Assembly (NCBI GenBank): GCA_031310005.1
Contig: CM062385.1
Coordinates: 2,480,001-2,544,000, forward strand
Direction of reading: 5' to 3'
Origin: Dactylellina haptotyla
Taxonomy: Eukaryota > Ascomycota > Orbiliomycetes > Orbiliales > Orbiliaceae
Length of the DNA: 64,000 nucleotides
Within the stretch, counting starts at the first letter, position 1. Each line of letters begins with the position of its first letter. This document shows, piece by piece, positions 12,059 through 23,709 of the stretch. Position numbers and translations under genes: made by a program. The notes under the pieces were generated by a model. That model was not told the origin of the DNA, did not search any database, and worked only from the letters and a program-made list of their open reading frames with translations.

Positions 12059-14692
12059 ATGCCTCGTGCACCAGTTGCTGGACGAGAGATCAGACGGAGG
12101 AGCCGAAACGGCTGCTGGTAGGTGACGCCATCGTCCTTGATATGGTACACAGACGCTAACAGTGAGCAGGAACTGCAAGGCCAGGAAAGTAAAGTGCGGA
12201 GAAGAAAAGCCGCGATGTAGCAATTGCACCCGCCTGGGAGAAGACTGTGACTACAAGATCCGCCTCTCATGGGGCGGGCGTCCGCTCAAGAAGAAGCTGT
12301 TGGAGCAGGGAGCCCAGTTGGACGACGCCAGCCAGAACATCCCTGGTGCCGGCCAGTTCAGCCTCAACACAAACTACAACCAACCTCAGTTCCCGTCGCC
12401 GGCCCAGTTCGAGCTCGCGACCCACAGCTCGACGAGGACCTCTCCAACGCTCTCTTCGTGCACTTCCAAGTCCTCCGGAAGCCGCAAAAGCTCCTCTTCC
12501 CAGGCGGGATTGGCTACATACCAGAATGTCTTTTCAGTATGTGAGGCCTCGCCCCCAACATCCCTGGTCAATTCATCCATCCCGGCCCCTCTCCACCTCG
12601 CCAACTCCTCCTCCCCACCGAGAAACTATCAGCACCTTCACCCTTACCTATGGACCCTCAATGAGGTCAACGAGCGTCCTCCTCTCACTCCCTCCACCGC
12701 TTCTACTGCGGACAGCGATCTGAGCTACATGTCTGAAGAAAGCATGTTCTCGTCTTCGTCTGGATATGACTTCTATCCGATGCCCTCACCAACTCCTAGC
12801 CTTACCCACCTCACCATCGGCAGCCCCACCGGCACCCACAGCATCCCACCGAGCCCTCATGGCAGCTTTACTGATATCGGAGCTTTCCGTCGCCAGCGCT
12901 CAATCTCTGTGACTTCTAATCACTCTTCGTCTCCTCACAATGAGCTCACCTATAGCAACGGCCTGGCTACTACCGTCCCAAGCCTGTCCTCATCCATGCC
13001 GACCACATCCGCTGGCCTCTCTTCTCAACTCTACTATGCCAGCCCCGTCACTCCTCCATCGGATCAGAGCACCATCAGAGGGAACCCATACATCACTGGG
13101 GACAAGTCTCATCACAGACGATCCGTCGAGAACTTTGCTCAGGACTATCCCGGCTACGCCAGCCGCTTCGTCCAGCCCGGAGACTCTTATGGCAATCATC
13201 AACACAGCCACAACTCCCCTCCCTTCACGGTTGGGATCGTTGATGCCGAAGCCGATGCAGTTGAGGACCTGCATAGTGCTACTCTAGACTCGAAGGGGTC
13301 CGATGGTTATGCCACCATCAAGGGCCACCCTGCCTACTTGCAGTTGCCAAAGGAGCTCAACCCGCTCCCACAGTCCATGTCTGGCAACCCACAGAGCCAA
13401 GTATACTTCCAGCACTTCCTTTCGGAAACTGCTCCACTACTTGTGCCCCACGACTGCAATGGCAACCCCTTCAAGTCCGTCCTACCTCAAAGTAGGTATT
13501 CAGTTTCGTCCGCACACAGTTCCCAGTAACTGACCGTGGTCGACAAGTGGCCATGAACCATGATGGTCTCTTGAATCTGCTACTCGCATATTCAGCAAGT
13601 CACCAGGCCCGGCAGGCCAAACAGCCGGAGCCAACGGAACTTGTCAGTGGATTTTTAGATTGCGCTTATCGACATTTACACCAGAGCTTGAATGATGATG
13701 AAGAACTAAAATCAAACGCAACACTCGCTACGGCCATAATGCTCTGTTCTTACGAAATAATATCGCCGAATGTCTATGCTGAAGGCATCTCATGGCGAAT
13801 ACATCTCGATGCCGCACGAAAAATCATATTAGCTCGCGGAGGCGCCAAAGAAATGCGCTCGCGTGACCCTGTTTCTTTCTTTTTATCTCGTTGGTTTGCA
13901 TATCTCGATGTTTTGGGGAGCTTTAGTAGCAATAACAACAAAAACAACACAACACCATTGTTCAGTGGGAAATACTGGACCGTCGACGAGGAAGAGGATG
14001 ACCTCATGGTTGACTTTTCTGTCGATTGTTTCTTCGGCTTCACAAACCGCTTCATCGGCCTTCTCACCTGTGTTAGGGAGCTAGCTCATGAGGCAGACGA
14101 GGAGAAGCGGCGCTTCGTTCAAGGCATCCAGGACATGGGCTACTCGGCCGATGGTTCCGAATGGATACCTGAAGGCCAACTCTACCACGATGCCCTTCGA
14201 GTCCGCGAACACCTCGAAGAGTCTCGTCGCCATGCCATCGGGTCCTGCAGACACAGGCAGCAAACCTGGTCTTCAACCTCACAAGAGGCAGGGTTCTTTG
14301 CCAGCAACGAGCCACTCCCCGAGGATGACAGCAGCAAGGAGATGCTTGCATCTAACGATGCATTCCACTGGGCAGCCCAGATCCATCTCTTCCGCAGGGT
14401 GCTGAATTACAATAGACAGCACCAGTGCGTCCAGGATGCTATCCAGCGCATTATCGAGGCTGTGCAACAGATCCCCGAGCAGAGCAATGTTGAGAATGCC
14501 GTCCTCTTTCCTCTCTTCACCGCCGGGTGCGAAAGCATCCAGGCAGCTGACCGCAAGTATATCCTGCGGCGCTTGAAAGGTATCGAAAAGAGTGGGATGA
14601 ACCAGTTCCAACGGGCTCGGCTTCTCATGCAACGCGTATGGGAAACCGGATCTAGCTGGGAAGACCTGATCGATGGCGAGTTCATTGGCTAA
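12059..14692 (+). CDS. Zn(II)2Cys6 transcription factor with Fungal_trans_2-type domain
   Basis: A nuclear DNA-binding regulator by family. I read three exons: 12059-12117, 12170-13491 and 13548-14692, with introns of 52 and 56 bp, giving 841 residues. Residues about 12-52 hold the binuclear zinc cluster with six cysteines in C-x2-C-x6-C-x6-C-x2-C-x6-C spacing, followed by a basic linker (GRPLKKK). The middle, about 60-410, is Ser/Pro/Thr-rich and probably disordered. From about 430 the pattern NPF-x5-LPQ-x7-LLNLLLAYSASH and the later SYEII...W..HLDAARKII blocks fit the helical fungal-specific domain (PF11951 type). The first intron splits the Trp codon between the first two zinc-binding cysteines, so the short exon 1 is needed for DNA binding. 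Target genes and ortholog name are not recognisable. No biosynthetic cluster surrounds it. Confidence 0.88.
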
Positions 14693-17600
14693 AAAATTTG
14701 GGTGGTTATTTGTGGCAAGTAATTTCCTTTGCATTTCCTTTTTTCAGTTATCGGTATATTGTCTTTTAGTTTTTCTCATTTTGCATAGCATTATTTGCTT
14801 TTGTACTATTGCATGTAACATTTTTTGGAACTGGGTTGGCTACTGTGAAGCAAGGTTTCATCATCCATAGAAAGGGAAAATTTTAGTTTTTTGTGCACCT
14901 GGTCGTTCATGGAGTTTGAGAGAGTCTTTTGATACCTTGAGTCTTTTTTTTTTCTTACCATATTTCACATATCACAAATTAAGGGCAAAAAATCCCGCCA
15001 TCTCTTACCAACGGTGTTTAGTGCATATTTTTGCTATCTCGTTTACCATGTCTTAGTGAATCAGATGTTCCTTGGAGTTCGGACAATTACTTTTTTCTCA
15101 GGTTTACTGTCTTTGTCTGTTGTGCCGCTTTTTTTCCCTTCGCAAAGTCTGGAACCCGCCACCCCCCACGCATCTGGGGGCAGAGCTGTCAATTATTCCT
15201 CGTCTTCTTCATTTTATTTTGACATGTCACTAGGTGCATGGCTGGTTACTTTTTACTTCTTTCCTTCTTCCCTTGGTCTGGCGGACCACAACCCAGCCTT
15301 TCTGGGTCGCCAGATCGGAACTAGTGGAAGAAGGAAGATACGACATTCTTTTTACGAAGCCTCACGAACGTCTTTTTTCTTTTACAGCAAAATGGAAAAA
15401 AAAAGAGTCAAAAAACTTCCACACCCCTTCCATCAAAAAAAAAGTTTCCTATTTTCTGGGATGTTGTGTTTATTTCCTTCTTTGTTCTTCGCGCGCTCTA
15501 GATCGCTGCTTGGGATTCTCATTTGATTTTCACTGGTTTGGAAAAACAAAAACAAAAACGGTTTTCTTGTCTGGGTTTCTTATTTTCATTTCCTTTGTAT
15601 CTATCCCCCGGAGCGGAGTTAACTGTAGAAAGAATTAAAAAAGGGCTGGGAAAAATCACTCTCGTTTATCAAAAATTTTCTTCACTGCAAATTTTCACAT
15701 ATTGGAGTATCTGGGATCTGGGTTTACTTTCTTTTCTTCTTCTTCGGCTTCTACTATTATATTTTGTATATAACTGCAAAATTCTATTACTATTCAAAAA
15801 AAAATCATGAAAAGCAATTCTGAAAACACAAACCAAGCGTTAGTAATTAGTTGTCCAGGAATTTCAATTTGATACAAGTATACTCCGTAACATTCGCTTC
15901 CTGAATCCTAAGCTCAAAACCCTTACCATACATACATATACATACACACCCACACACATGCAGACACGCCGAGAAACGTAGTAGCAGCAGTAGTAAAGGG
16001 ATTTCCCGCACCCCAGAGCTTGCTTGTCTTACTGATCTTTGCAACGAGAGTGGCCGCCTGGGCTGCCGTGTCTGCTGAGAAAACCTCAGGGCTCCTCTTA
16101 TTCACCGATAGTAACACTAGTAGCTAAAAACAAAAGAGAGTTTACGGGGTACCGTGATTGACCGTTTCAGAGTGCGGTAGAGGAATTGGGAGGCCTATGG
16201 GCTGTGCGGCGGGTACGTCGTTCAACACCCAAAAGAGTTGACGAAAGGGTGGTGTGGTCAAAGTTTGGATACGGGGTTTTTGGCTCACGCGTGGTTTGTC
16301 CGCTGCATGCGAAATGTATGATACGCACGTGCTTTGGGAATACCGAAGGGCACGTCGCTGGAAGAAAGCGGTATGTAGCACAAGCTTAGAGAGTAAAAGA
16401 TCTGCTGGGATTGACCTACGGGATGGCGACCGAGGTAACGGCGATGAGAAGTCACAATAATTAAACCCACTAGCGCTGCTATCATAGCACTATACCTAAA
16501 TGGAATACTGGAAATGCGGTCAAAGACGAGGTATCTTATGATTGTGGCCGCATTCTTTCTACTTCCGATTGTTAGGTTACAATCGAAAATCAAAAACACG
16601 GGCCGAGATTTGATATGGGAGTAAAAAATGTAGCGCATTTTTTTCCTTCTCGATACCCTGTGCCTGAAAGCTTCTTTCGTCGGCCCGGTAGCCTTTCTTC
16701 AAGGTACTTCCGTGTACCTTTTTTGCGATATATCGAAGATACGTTATTGGTATCAGAGACATTTGGAAGAAAAAAATATTACTATTTCTGCAAATGTCCC
16801 GTTCCTGCAGCTGCCGGCTCAGGCTGCTGCTGGATTTCTGCGAATATTCCCCTTGAACCCGGTATGTCTTCCTTTCAACGGTCAAATTAATCTATTCCGA
16901 CTCTGGCGAAGACGGGGGGCCATATACCTACCAGGGAAGAAGCATCAGGACCTCCTACCTACTTAGGAGAACATCTAGAAATTTGCACACCGAAATTTCG
17001 GGCACTTTGTCCAACGTGAGTTTTTTTTTTCTCCTGCCAGCCTCTCCCGTGTTCCATTTCCCCTCTTTTTCTGGGGAACGAGGTCCATCAAATAATTGGA
17101 ACGGGATCACCCATGGAAGTCGCGAATGCTACGTTAGTGGAAGACAGAGACCATCCCCGGTTGACATGATGGGGGGGCGCTGAAGCTTCCAGACGCCCTG
17201 CCCTGGTCCTGATATCCTGGTCCTTGTGCGTGCTCCGTAGCTAAACCCAAGAAGCAAAGTGCCAAAGGATGTTGATTAACTGAAACAAAATTGATATTGT
17301 TTGCCTAGAGGTCTTCCATTCCCGCGATTTCTATCGATACCCGGGGGGGTGGAGCAAGGAAATAGGAAGAAAACGATATCACCACTGTGCTTCTGGGTTT
17401 TCTCGCCCGAGGTGCGGGAAAGGGTTTTTCAGGTCATCCTAGGGTGGAAGGCGGGAGGGGCACCGGATGATGTCTCAGAATCTTCGAATATGTCTTTGAT
17501 TCTGGATTTTTCATTTCATGCGAACTCCACTTCTCTCTTCGACCGCAATAGCAAAACAGAGATATTAATAGGTCAAACGTGAAATTCGATTGTCGAGAAG

Positions 17601-20387
17601 GAAACCGGTTTCCGAACGCGGAATTCGCAAATAAAGAAAACGTGGAGAATATCGAATGAGACTTAATGGCATATGCAATAATACAACGCCTTAAGTCTCG
17701 TACTCAGTTCGCGTAAGAAGAGCGATATATTCCATTTGAAAGGGTCATGGCGGCTTCGAAACCTTGAACCTTTGGATAATTCCTATTGGGCTATGTGTGT
17801 TTCGTGCCGCCTTGGATGATTTGGCTGAAGAGTGGATATATTTCAAGCTCAATTGTTGAAATTTAGTATGGTGATTTATTTTAGTTTTGTGGTGGAGAGC
17901 TTGTGGTGAGAGAGCGCTCCACGTTGAATTGTCGCGCGAGGGAGCGGAGGTTGGACGGGGACCCACAGTATCACCCATATTTTGACAATCTGAGACATTT
18001 GTATCAGATCGACTCAGATGTTGCGTGCATTATTTCTATGTATGCTTCTGACTCTTGTAACATTTTAATATCGTTTTTTATGCCGATTGTGCATACGGGA
18101 AAAGAAAATAGAGGCTGCTATCTCGTGATCTTGGGGTCACTGTCGCGGGTTTTTTTGGGCGCTGTCTACCCCACAGACATGATACGTATGATTCCAGAAG
18201 GGAAACAAACGAGGCGCAATATTAGGTGTGGAGAGACGTGATCAATGCTTCTTTTTTCTTTTTGATGTTGAGAAGGCGTATGACTTTCTTCTTTTTCCGT
18301 AGATACGTTCCTCGAGATTTGACAGGGAAATTAGGAGGCTCTAGGCGGAAGCGCCACTGTCTCCCCACGGGCAGATCTGCGGAGTTCTCGAGTTCCTGAG
18401 CGCACAAAGGAAAAGCAAGAGGAACCTCGCCCGAGAATACAGAGATGCCCAGGAGGGTGATTGTTGGAAAAGCAAAGAGGGATGTGTTGAGAGCCAAATG
18501 TGAATGTCGCGGAATTAAAGACAGCATGATGTGAAATTCGGTCTATCAATCGTCCATTCGAAGCTTCCTTTGTTCTTTGCCTCTTGGCTGTTTTTAGGAA
18601 TCACCGACGGTAATTTTCCTCTTGTGGATTGTTCATTGCGCGCCCGAAGGGGACCCACCGAGAGAGCAAGCAAGCATGGCCCCTTGGAACGTTGTTGTCG
18701 AGCGACCAAGAGCAGCTGATGATCAAATGTCGGGGATAATCAAACGGGTCGTCAATAATATCCCATCCGACGTGCGCTTTCTCTTGTCTCTGTCGCTCTC
18801 TATCTCTCCGTCTCTCGCAATTTTCTCCCCAGAGATGTACATACGGTATGTGCCGCCCATGTCCCGTACTCATCTGTAAGCCGGACCTGTCGAAACGTAC
18901 GTACGATAATAGATAATTATGAAAAGATGATGTGCAGGACGGCTTGGAGAGGGAGAGAGGACGATGGCTGTTACAGGTAATCTACCTTCCTGTTTGGGCC
19001 AGAGTCATTCCCTCGGAGTTTGTTTTTCCTAGGAAGAACCATTAGTAAGGAATCAGGCACAAGGGGAGAGAAAAACCTACCAAGCAGGTTGCAGCAGGAG
19101 AAACGCGAGCCGGTTCGTTCGCTCGCTCGGATAGCTAGCCTGAACGGCATAACGGGGTCGTTGTATGCATGTATCTTACATGTAGCTTTTCTTAGACGTA
19201 TTTTTCCTGAGATCTATCGTCGGTTGGGACCCCATATACGGCCACCCCTCCTCCTTCGTTCATGCGATTGTCGATAGAAGGAAGGCAGGTTTGACGGAGC
19301 TTGGACCTCATGAAACGGCTGGGTGGGCTGAGGTCTTTTCTGGCAGCTTTAGCTCTCTCTCGTGGTTGTTCGTTTCAGGTGCGGTTGAGAATCAATAGTC
19401 GATATGACGCGGGCCTTGGCAAGTACTCGCCAACCAAAGGAAACGTGCCATCGATGACGACTCTCATTGTGTCTCGCTGCCCGGGGACCCACATGCATCC
19501 AATATCAAATCTTCTTCGATTTGGTGTAGTTATTATTCTGGATACAGGTGATATGGTAGAGTGACCTCGCGCCCGGAGCTGTGTTTGAGAAGAGCCGTCG
19601 TCGGACCCCGGAGCTTCAAGCTGCCCGAGATTCGATTCCGCATGAGAGATATCTACCGGATCAGCCGTAGTTGATGTTGTACTTGTGCTTGCCCTGTCAA
19701 AATAGCTCCGATGACAGGCTCCGATCTCTGAGCATCTTCACCATCATCGCAAGGAGGAACGGTATACCAACCCCCTCGCTTGCCCTCAGATAGTTCTCAC
19801 CGTCATCTCACTCACCCCTCGCACTTGCTCTGTCGAGTGTAGCGCACGGTGTAGTTCAGTGCTACCCAGCCCTCCTCAATACCTATCCCTCTCTTTTCTC
19901 TCGATCCCGCCCGTCAACGTCCGGGAGATAGATTGGTTCTAATTTTACACATTTGATATTGGCTACGGAGACTGCTCGACCGTCTCAACAAACACCATCC
20001 AGAGAAGGCCCTTACTTGACTCGCATAACTTACAATCTATTACCCGAAAGCATCATCCCAACCCCTCCTCCCGCCTGTTGACGTTACCTTCCGCCTCTAT
20101 CGTTCGTCAAGAGCTTCATTCCCTCTTCCCCCTCACTCCGCCGAAACCTCGTGGGAAAACGCAAACCCACACAGTATCTAAACTGTTTCTTCCATTGTGC
20201 ATAAAAATCTATGACCTTTGGCGGAGTATATTTCCCCGGAAATAAAAATACTACGCGAAAAGTGAAGGGACAAAGCTTAAAGGGCCTGAAATTAGCTTCA
20301 AGACCCTGAACAATCTTGAAACACGCAAACACGAGCACACACGAGTTTCTTGAAGCAAGCAAGCGAGGCACAGCCGGAACCAACCTT
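14693..20387. other. Intergenic spacer, T-rich at its start
   Basis: No supported gene. 14693-15830 is T-rich on the + strand, as expected for the 3' untranslated and downstream part of the transcription factor; the open frame 15014-15526 in it is a low-complexity Phe/Ser/Leu translation and I reject it. A strong potential hairpin lies at 15277-15314. The rest (16-20 kb) holds only short open frames without domains. The last few hundred bases are C/T-rich and probably contain the promoter of the FAR-17a-like gene. Confidence 0.55.
15277..15314 (+). repeat. Imperfect inverted repeat (hairpin)
   Basis: The arms TCTGGCG and CGCCAGA pair over 7 bp, then after a 7-nt bulge ACCCAG pairs with CTGGGT over 6 bp around a short loop. 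It lies about 590 bp beyond the stop codon of the Zn2Cys6 factor, in otherwise T-rich DNA. It could be an RNA fold in a long 3' tail or chance. Confidence 0.4.
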
Positions 20388-22939
20388 ATGGCGACGACGG
20401 GCAACAAGCTGGGTGATAAAGTGAAGGCGGTGGAGAGGGCGGCTATCAACGCCACAAGGCCACTGATAGAGCGGCACCCACTCCAAAGGCTCGAGTCGCC
20501 GTCACAGACAGTTTCGGCAGTTATCCATGTCAGTATATCATATCATCGTGTGATACCACAATCTTTTTTCTCTGATTTGTTTTCTGGGCATTCTTTTCGT
20601 TCAATTTCATTCCTCGTCGTCGGGATCAATTTCCGGCATGGATCAATTGGAAACCCGGGCTTAAAAAGCCCAAGGCTAATAATTGGTCATCGTGGACATG
20701 AATCATATCAAAATGAGAAAGAATCGAGTCATGTGGAGATGAGCTGATGATCTGACCGTGATTTTGCTGGTCTGTGGTTCCGTCGCACAGATTCTAGGTA
20801 TTGCAAACTTTGTAGGGTAGGTTAATACACACACACACATAAGCACACACGGAAAGCCAGATATGATACGATATAATATCGTATCAATCCAAAAGATCCT
20901 ACGCCTCACCCCAGCCCCAGTCCTCGGTGCATGAAAAGAAAGACGTGACCGTTTGACCAGCTTGGTTTGATCGAACGAGCACATTACGCGTTTTGATTTC
21001 GGCGCATCTATTGGCTTCAACAGATTTTTTTGCTTTACATTTCTTGCGAGGTTGCAGATTGTACCCAGTACTCGGAGAGCTGCGGGAGGTACACCAGGCG
21101 AAGAGTGGCACTGACGAGGGTATCCCATGTCGACATGCGTGTTGCTGGGAAGATAGATGCTTCCGATATCTGGTGCAGTTCCCAACACACATCAACGCCA
21201 GCACAGGATGGCACTTTCAGTACCTGAGTATGTACCTTTTCCCCCGTCTTTTGATGTTTTTACACCTGCATAAACGATTTCTCGAAAGAGATATGAAAGA
21301 AAAAATTTTCATTGAGGTCGATTCATCCATTCGGCATATGCCAGTTGGCGAGTGGGATCTGCAAAGCTGACATGAAGGATGGGATGGGGCGATGGGGGTC
21401 CCATTGCATCGGTGTGTAACTTTTGAATAGCTATCATTGGGTTGGCGCTGGCTACAATCACTTTTGTTCTCGGTCTTCTGTCTGACATCTTGATGTCGCC
21501 CCGGCTCTTTGCGGTCAAGAACCTGTTCTCAGTCGCTGGAGCGCCGATGGAAATACTTATCGCTATACTGTATTGGGGCATTTCATCGGTGAGTTCTTGA
21601 CTCTCCTCTGCGACCTTGATCCTTTGCTATCCTGCTTCGAGTGTAGCTCAGCAGCTAGCTTGGACGAGCTACATTGTTTCTGGGTCTATCGTTACCTCTT
21701 TCCGTAAAATTTTTATCTATCTTGTTTTATCCATTGGTCGATACCACCGTCCGCTCCGATCTTGCTGAGCTTGAGCGCCCTGGTTTTTTTTCTTTTCTGT
21801 CCAATGCGTTGTCTGTGGGCAGACGTTATGCCTGTTCTGGCATGTCGAAGCGGACTCTGCATATGCTTCGAGCTTGAGCTTTCATGCGATCGAGAAAAAA
21901 AAGACCTCACTGCGAAAGAGAGCAGAAAGTATGTCTGCGACGGAGCCCAAAGAATACGTCGATGGCAGCTCATCAGATGTTTCTTCCTATCAGAAGATCT
22001 TCCTTTCTGAAGATATGCATAAGAGCGGAGAAACTCGCTGCATGACAGAACGGATACGACATGTCGACGTCTAGAGCGTCGAGCAAGCTCTAGTTTGCTC
22101 TTCTAGACTGATCCTTGAAGCGTCTATCGGTGCTCACCACAGGTAGGATTGTGCAGAGACAGTGATAAAGCAACGATGTTCATCGGAGCTTTATGTCGTC
22201 TGATGTCGACCCTGATCCCTGAGTGTTCAGCCATACATATCAAGCATGGCGCTATACATATCATATTTTCTTTCTTTTCTTGTCACTTCTTTTGCCATCG
22301 AACGCCATACGTTTGTCAGAAACCCACAATATGCACGGCGCAATGCAACCAAGGTTTATAGTACCTCTCTTTTTGTGTGTTTCAATTTGTTTTCTTGCAA
22401 ACTGTGTTTGCGCAGAACAAATAAGTGAAGGAAGCCTCGTTGTTGAAAAAGGAACTCACTAACCAGAGCTCTCGAGCTCTTCCTCTTGCGAGGGAGAGAG
22501 CTAGCTAAAACGCCCCACGGACTAACAGATCGACAGAACACTGGTTGTTCCACCTGAAATCTACATTGATCCTATCACGGACCTGATGTTCCACTGCTTC
22601 CCCGCGGTGTTCATGTTCCTGGACCTCGTACTGCTGTCGCCGCCGTGGACTATCAAGGCATTACCGGCGTTCGGGCTGTCGAGCGTGATCGCGGTGGGGT
22701 ACTGGTGGTGGGTGAATTATTGTTATGAGTACAACGGATTCTATCCCTACCCGCTGTTCGCGCTTCTAGATACGCAGAAACGGGCGATTCTGTTCGGTAC
22801 CAGTGCGGTGATTATGGGGGTTATGACGCTTGTGCTCAAGGGAGCGTACGGGGTGCTCAATGGGTTCGAGGTAATGGAGGTAGCAGGGAAGCCGTACATG
22901 CCGAAAGAGAAGAAGGACAAGAAGGAGTTGCAGCTCTAA
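20388..22939 (+). CDS. FAR-17a/AIG1-type multispanning membrane protein
   Basis: A small integral membrane protein of the FAR-17a/AIG1 family (PF04750 type). Animal members include AIG1/ADTRP hydrolases of fatty-acid esters of hydroxy fatty acids; the role of fungal members is unclear. Supported exons: 20388-20528 (47 codons, ending SAVIH), an exon ending at 21227 (INASTGWHFQYL), 21431-21588 (52 codons) and 22529-22939 (136 codons). The last three join in frame across family blocks: WHFQYLTIIGLALATITFVLG, then SPRLFAVKN, then a hydrophobic stretch with LLSPPWTIKALPAF, and NGFYPYPLFALL. The lysine-rich tail KEKKDKKELQL could be cytosolic. The link between exon 1 and the WHFQYL exon is unresolved: the expected block of about 10-14 residues is not seen with good splice sites, so one exon is missing from this model or the gene is altered there. 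Intron 3 is 940 bp, very long for this locus. Confidence 0.75.
20865..20885. repeat. Near-perfect palindrome in intron 1
   Basis: Ten-base arms GATACGATAT and ATATCGTATC flank a single A. It lies inside the long first intron region of the FAR-17a-like gene, beside a short CA repeat (about 20827-20839). Function unknown. Confidence 0.5.
22069..22108 (+). repeat. Two-step hairpin inside a long intron
   Basis: Outer arms GTCTAGA and TCTAGAC enclose inner arms GAGCAA and TTGCTC around a 7-8 nt loop. It sits in the 940-bp third intron of the FAR-17a-like gene (21589-22528). A second pair, TGTAGCTC with GAGCTACA (21642-21673), is in the same intron. These might be folds of an intronic RNA, but no snoRNA boxes or tRNA features were recognised. 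Confidence 0.45.
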
Positions 22940-23709
22940 CGAAGCGATTGACGGGCTTCGAGGCTTTCTAAAACGCTACGAGACAGGTCAATCAATACTT
23001 CTATCAATCTGTCAGGCAGGTTTGGTTAAGAGGAGCTGGTGGAAAATGAAAGTCTACTAGTATACAACTTGGGGGAATCGAAACATATAGCCTGTTTTTC
23101 TGGTCACTCGTTCAACTGTTTTTGATATACGGACAGACGCGCAAATAGATAGAAAGATAGAAAGATAGATAGATAGATCCATCCAGGCACCACTCGTTAG
23201 TAATCTACAGGATCACAGGCCTTGAAATGTTTTAAATGTCCTTGTGCGAGTGGAAGGGAGGAAGGGAGCACCCGAGCGAGGCCCTCTCGCTTAAGCGTGT
23301 GCCTGTGCGAGTGATATGTCTGTGCAGAAGAGCCTCTCACGTCCGCTTTCGACGCGTTGAGAGGCTCAATTTCGCCGTTTCACAATTTCACCTCGTCCAT
23401 CACCACTCGCCCACCACCAACCCACACTCCTTCCATCCGCCGCCTCCCCTTTCGATCACACAGTTCCCTCCGTCGCGACACGCCTCCTCTCCTCTATCAC
23501 GTTCTCACACTATCGATTATCGAGTGCCCGCCGTCTTGGAACCATGAACCATCCTTCTCCCAATCTGTCCATTCGTGCCAACAGCAACAACATCCTCGTT
23601 CTCTAGATCGCAACCCACTTCCTGCCACCCCGCGCGCGACGACCGCCCCGTTCGACCGGACCCGACCGAGTGACATCGCGCCCCTTTTATCCCTCTCGAA
23701 TCCCTCACC
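22940..23709. promoter_or_regulatory. Spacer with tetranucleotide repeat and C-rich leader
   Basis: This 770-bp gap between two same-strand genes holds a GATA/GAAA simple repeat and then, from about 23380, a strongly C/T-rich stretch typical of a fungal promoter and 5' leader. The ATG at 23236 opens a 103-codon frame that ends at 23547. It shows no domain; if transcribed it would be an upstream frame of the Net1-like gene. Confidence 0.45.
23145..23178 (+). repeat. GATA/GAAA microsatellite
   Basis: A run of about eight tetranucleotide units, mostly GATA with two GAAA interruptions, lies in the spacer before the Net1-like gene. It is a simple repeat likely to vary in length between strains. 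Confidence 0.8.

Noticed and set aside
15014-15526. 170-codon open frame (+) rich in Phe, Ser and Leu
   Set aside because: It is the translation of a T-rich region after the transcription factor, with no domain and overlapping frames of the same kind.
19600-19660. tRNA-like B box (GATTCGATTCC)
   Set aside because: No matching acceptor, D or anticodon arms around it.
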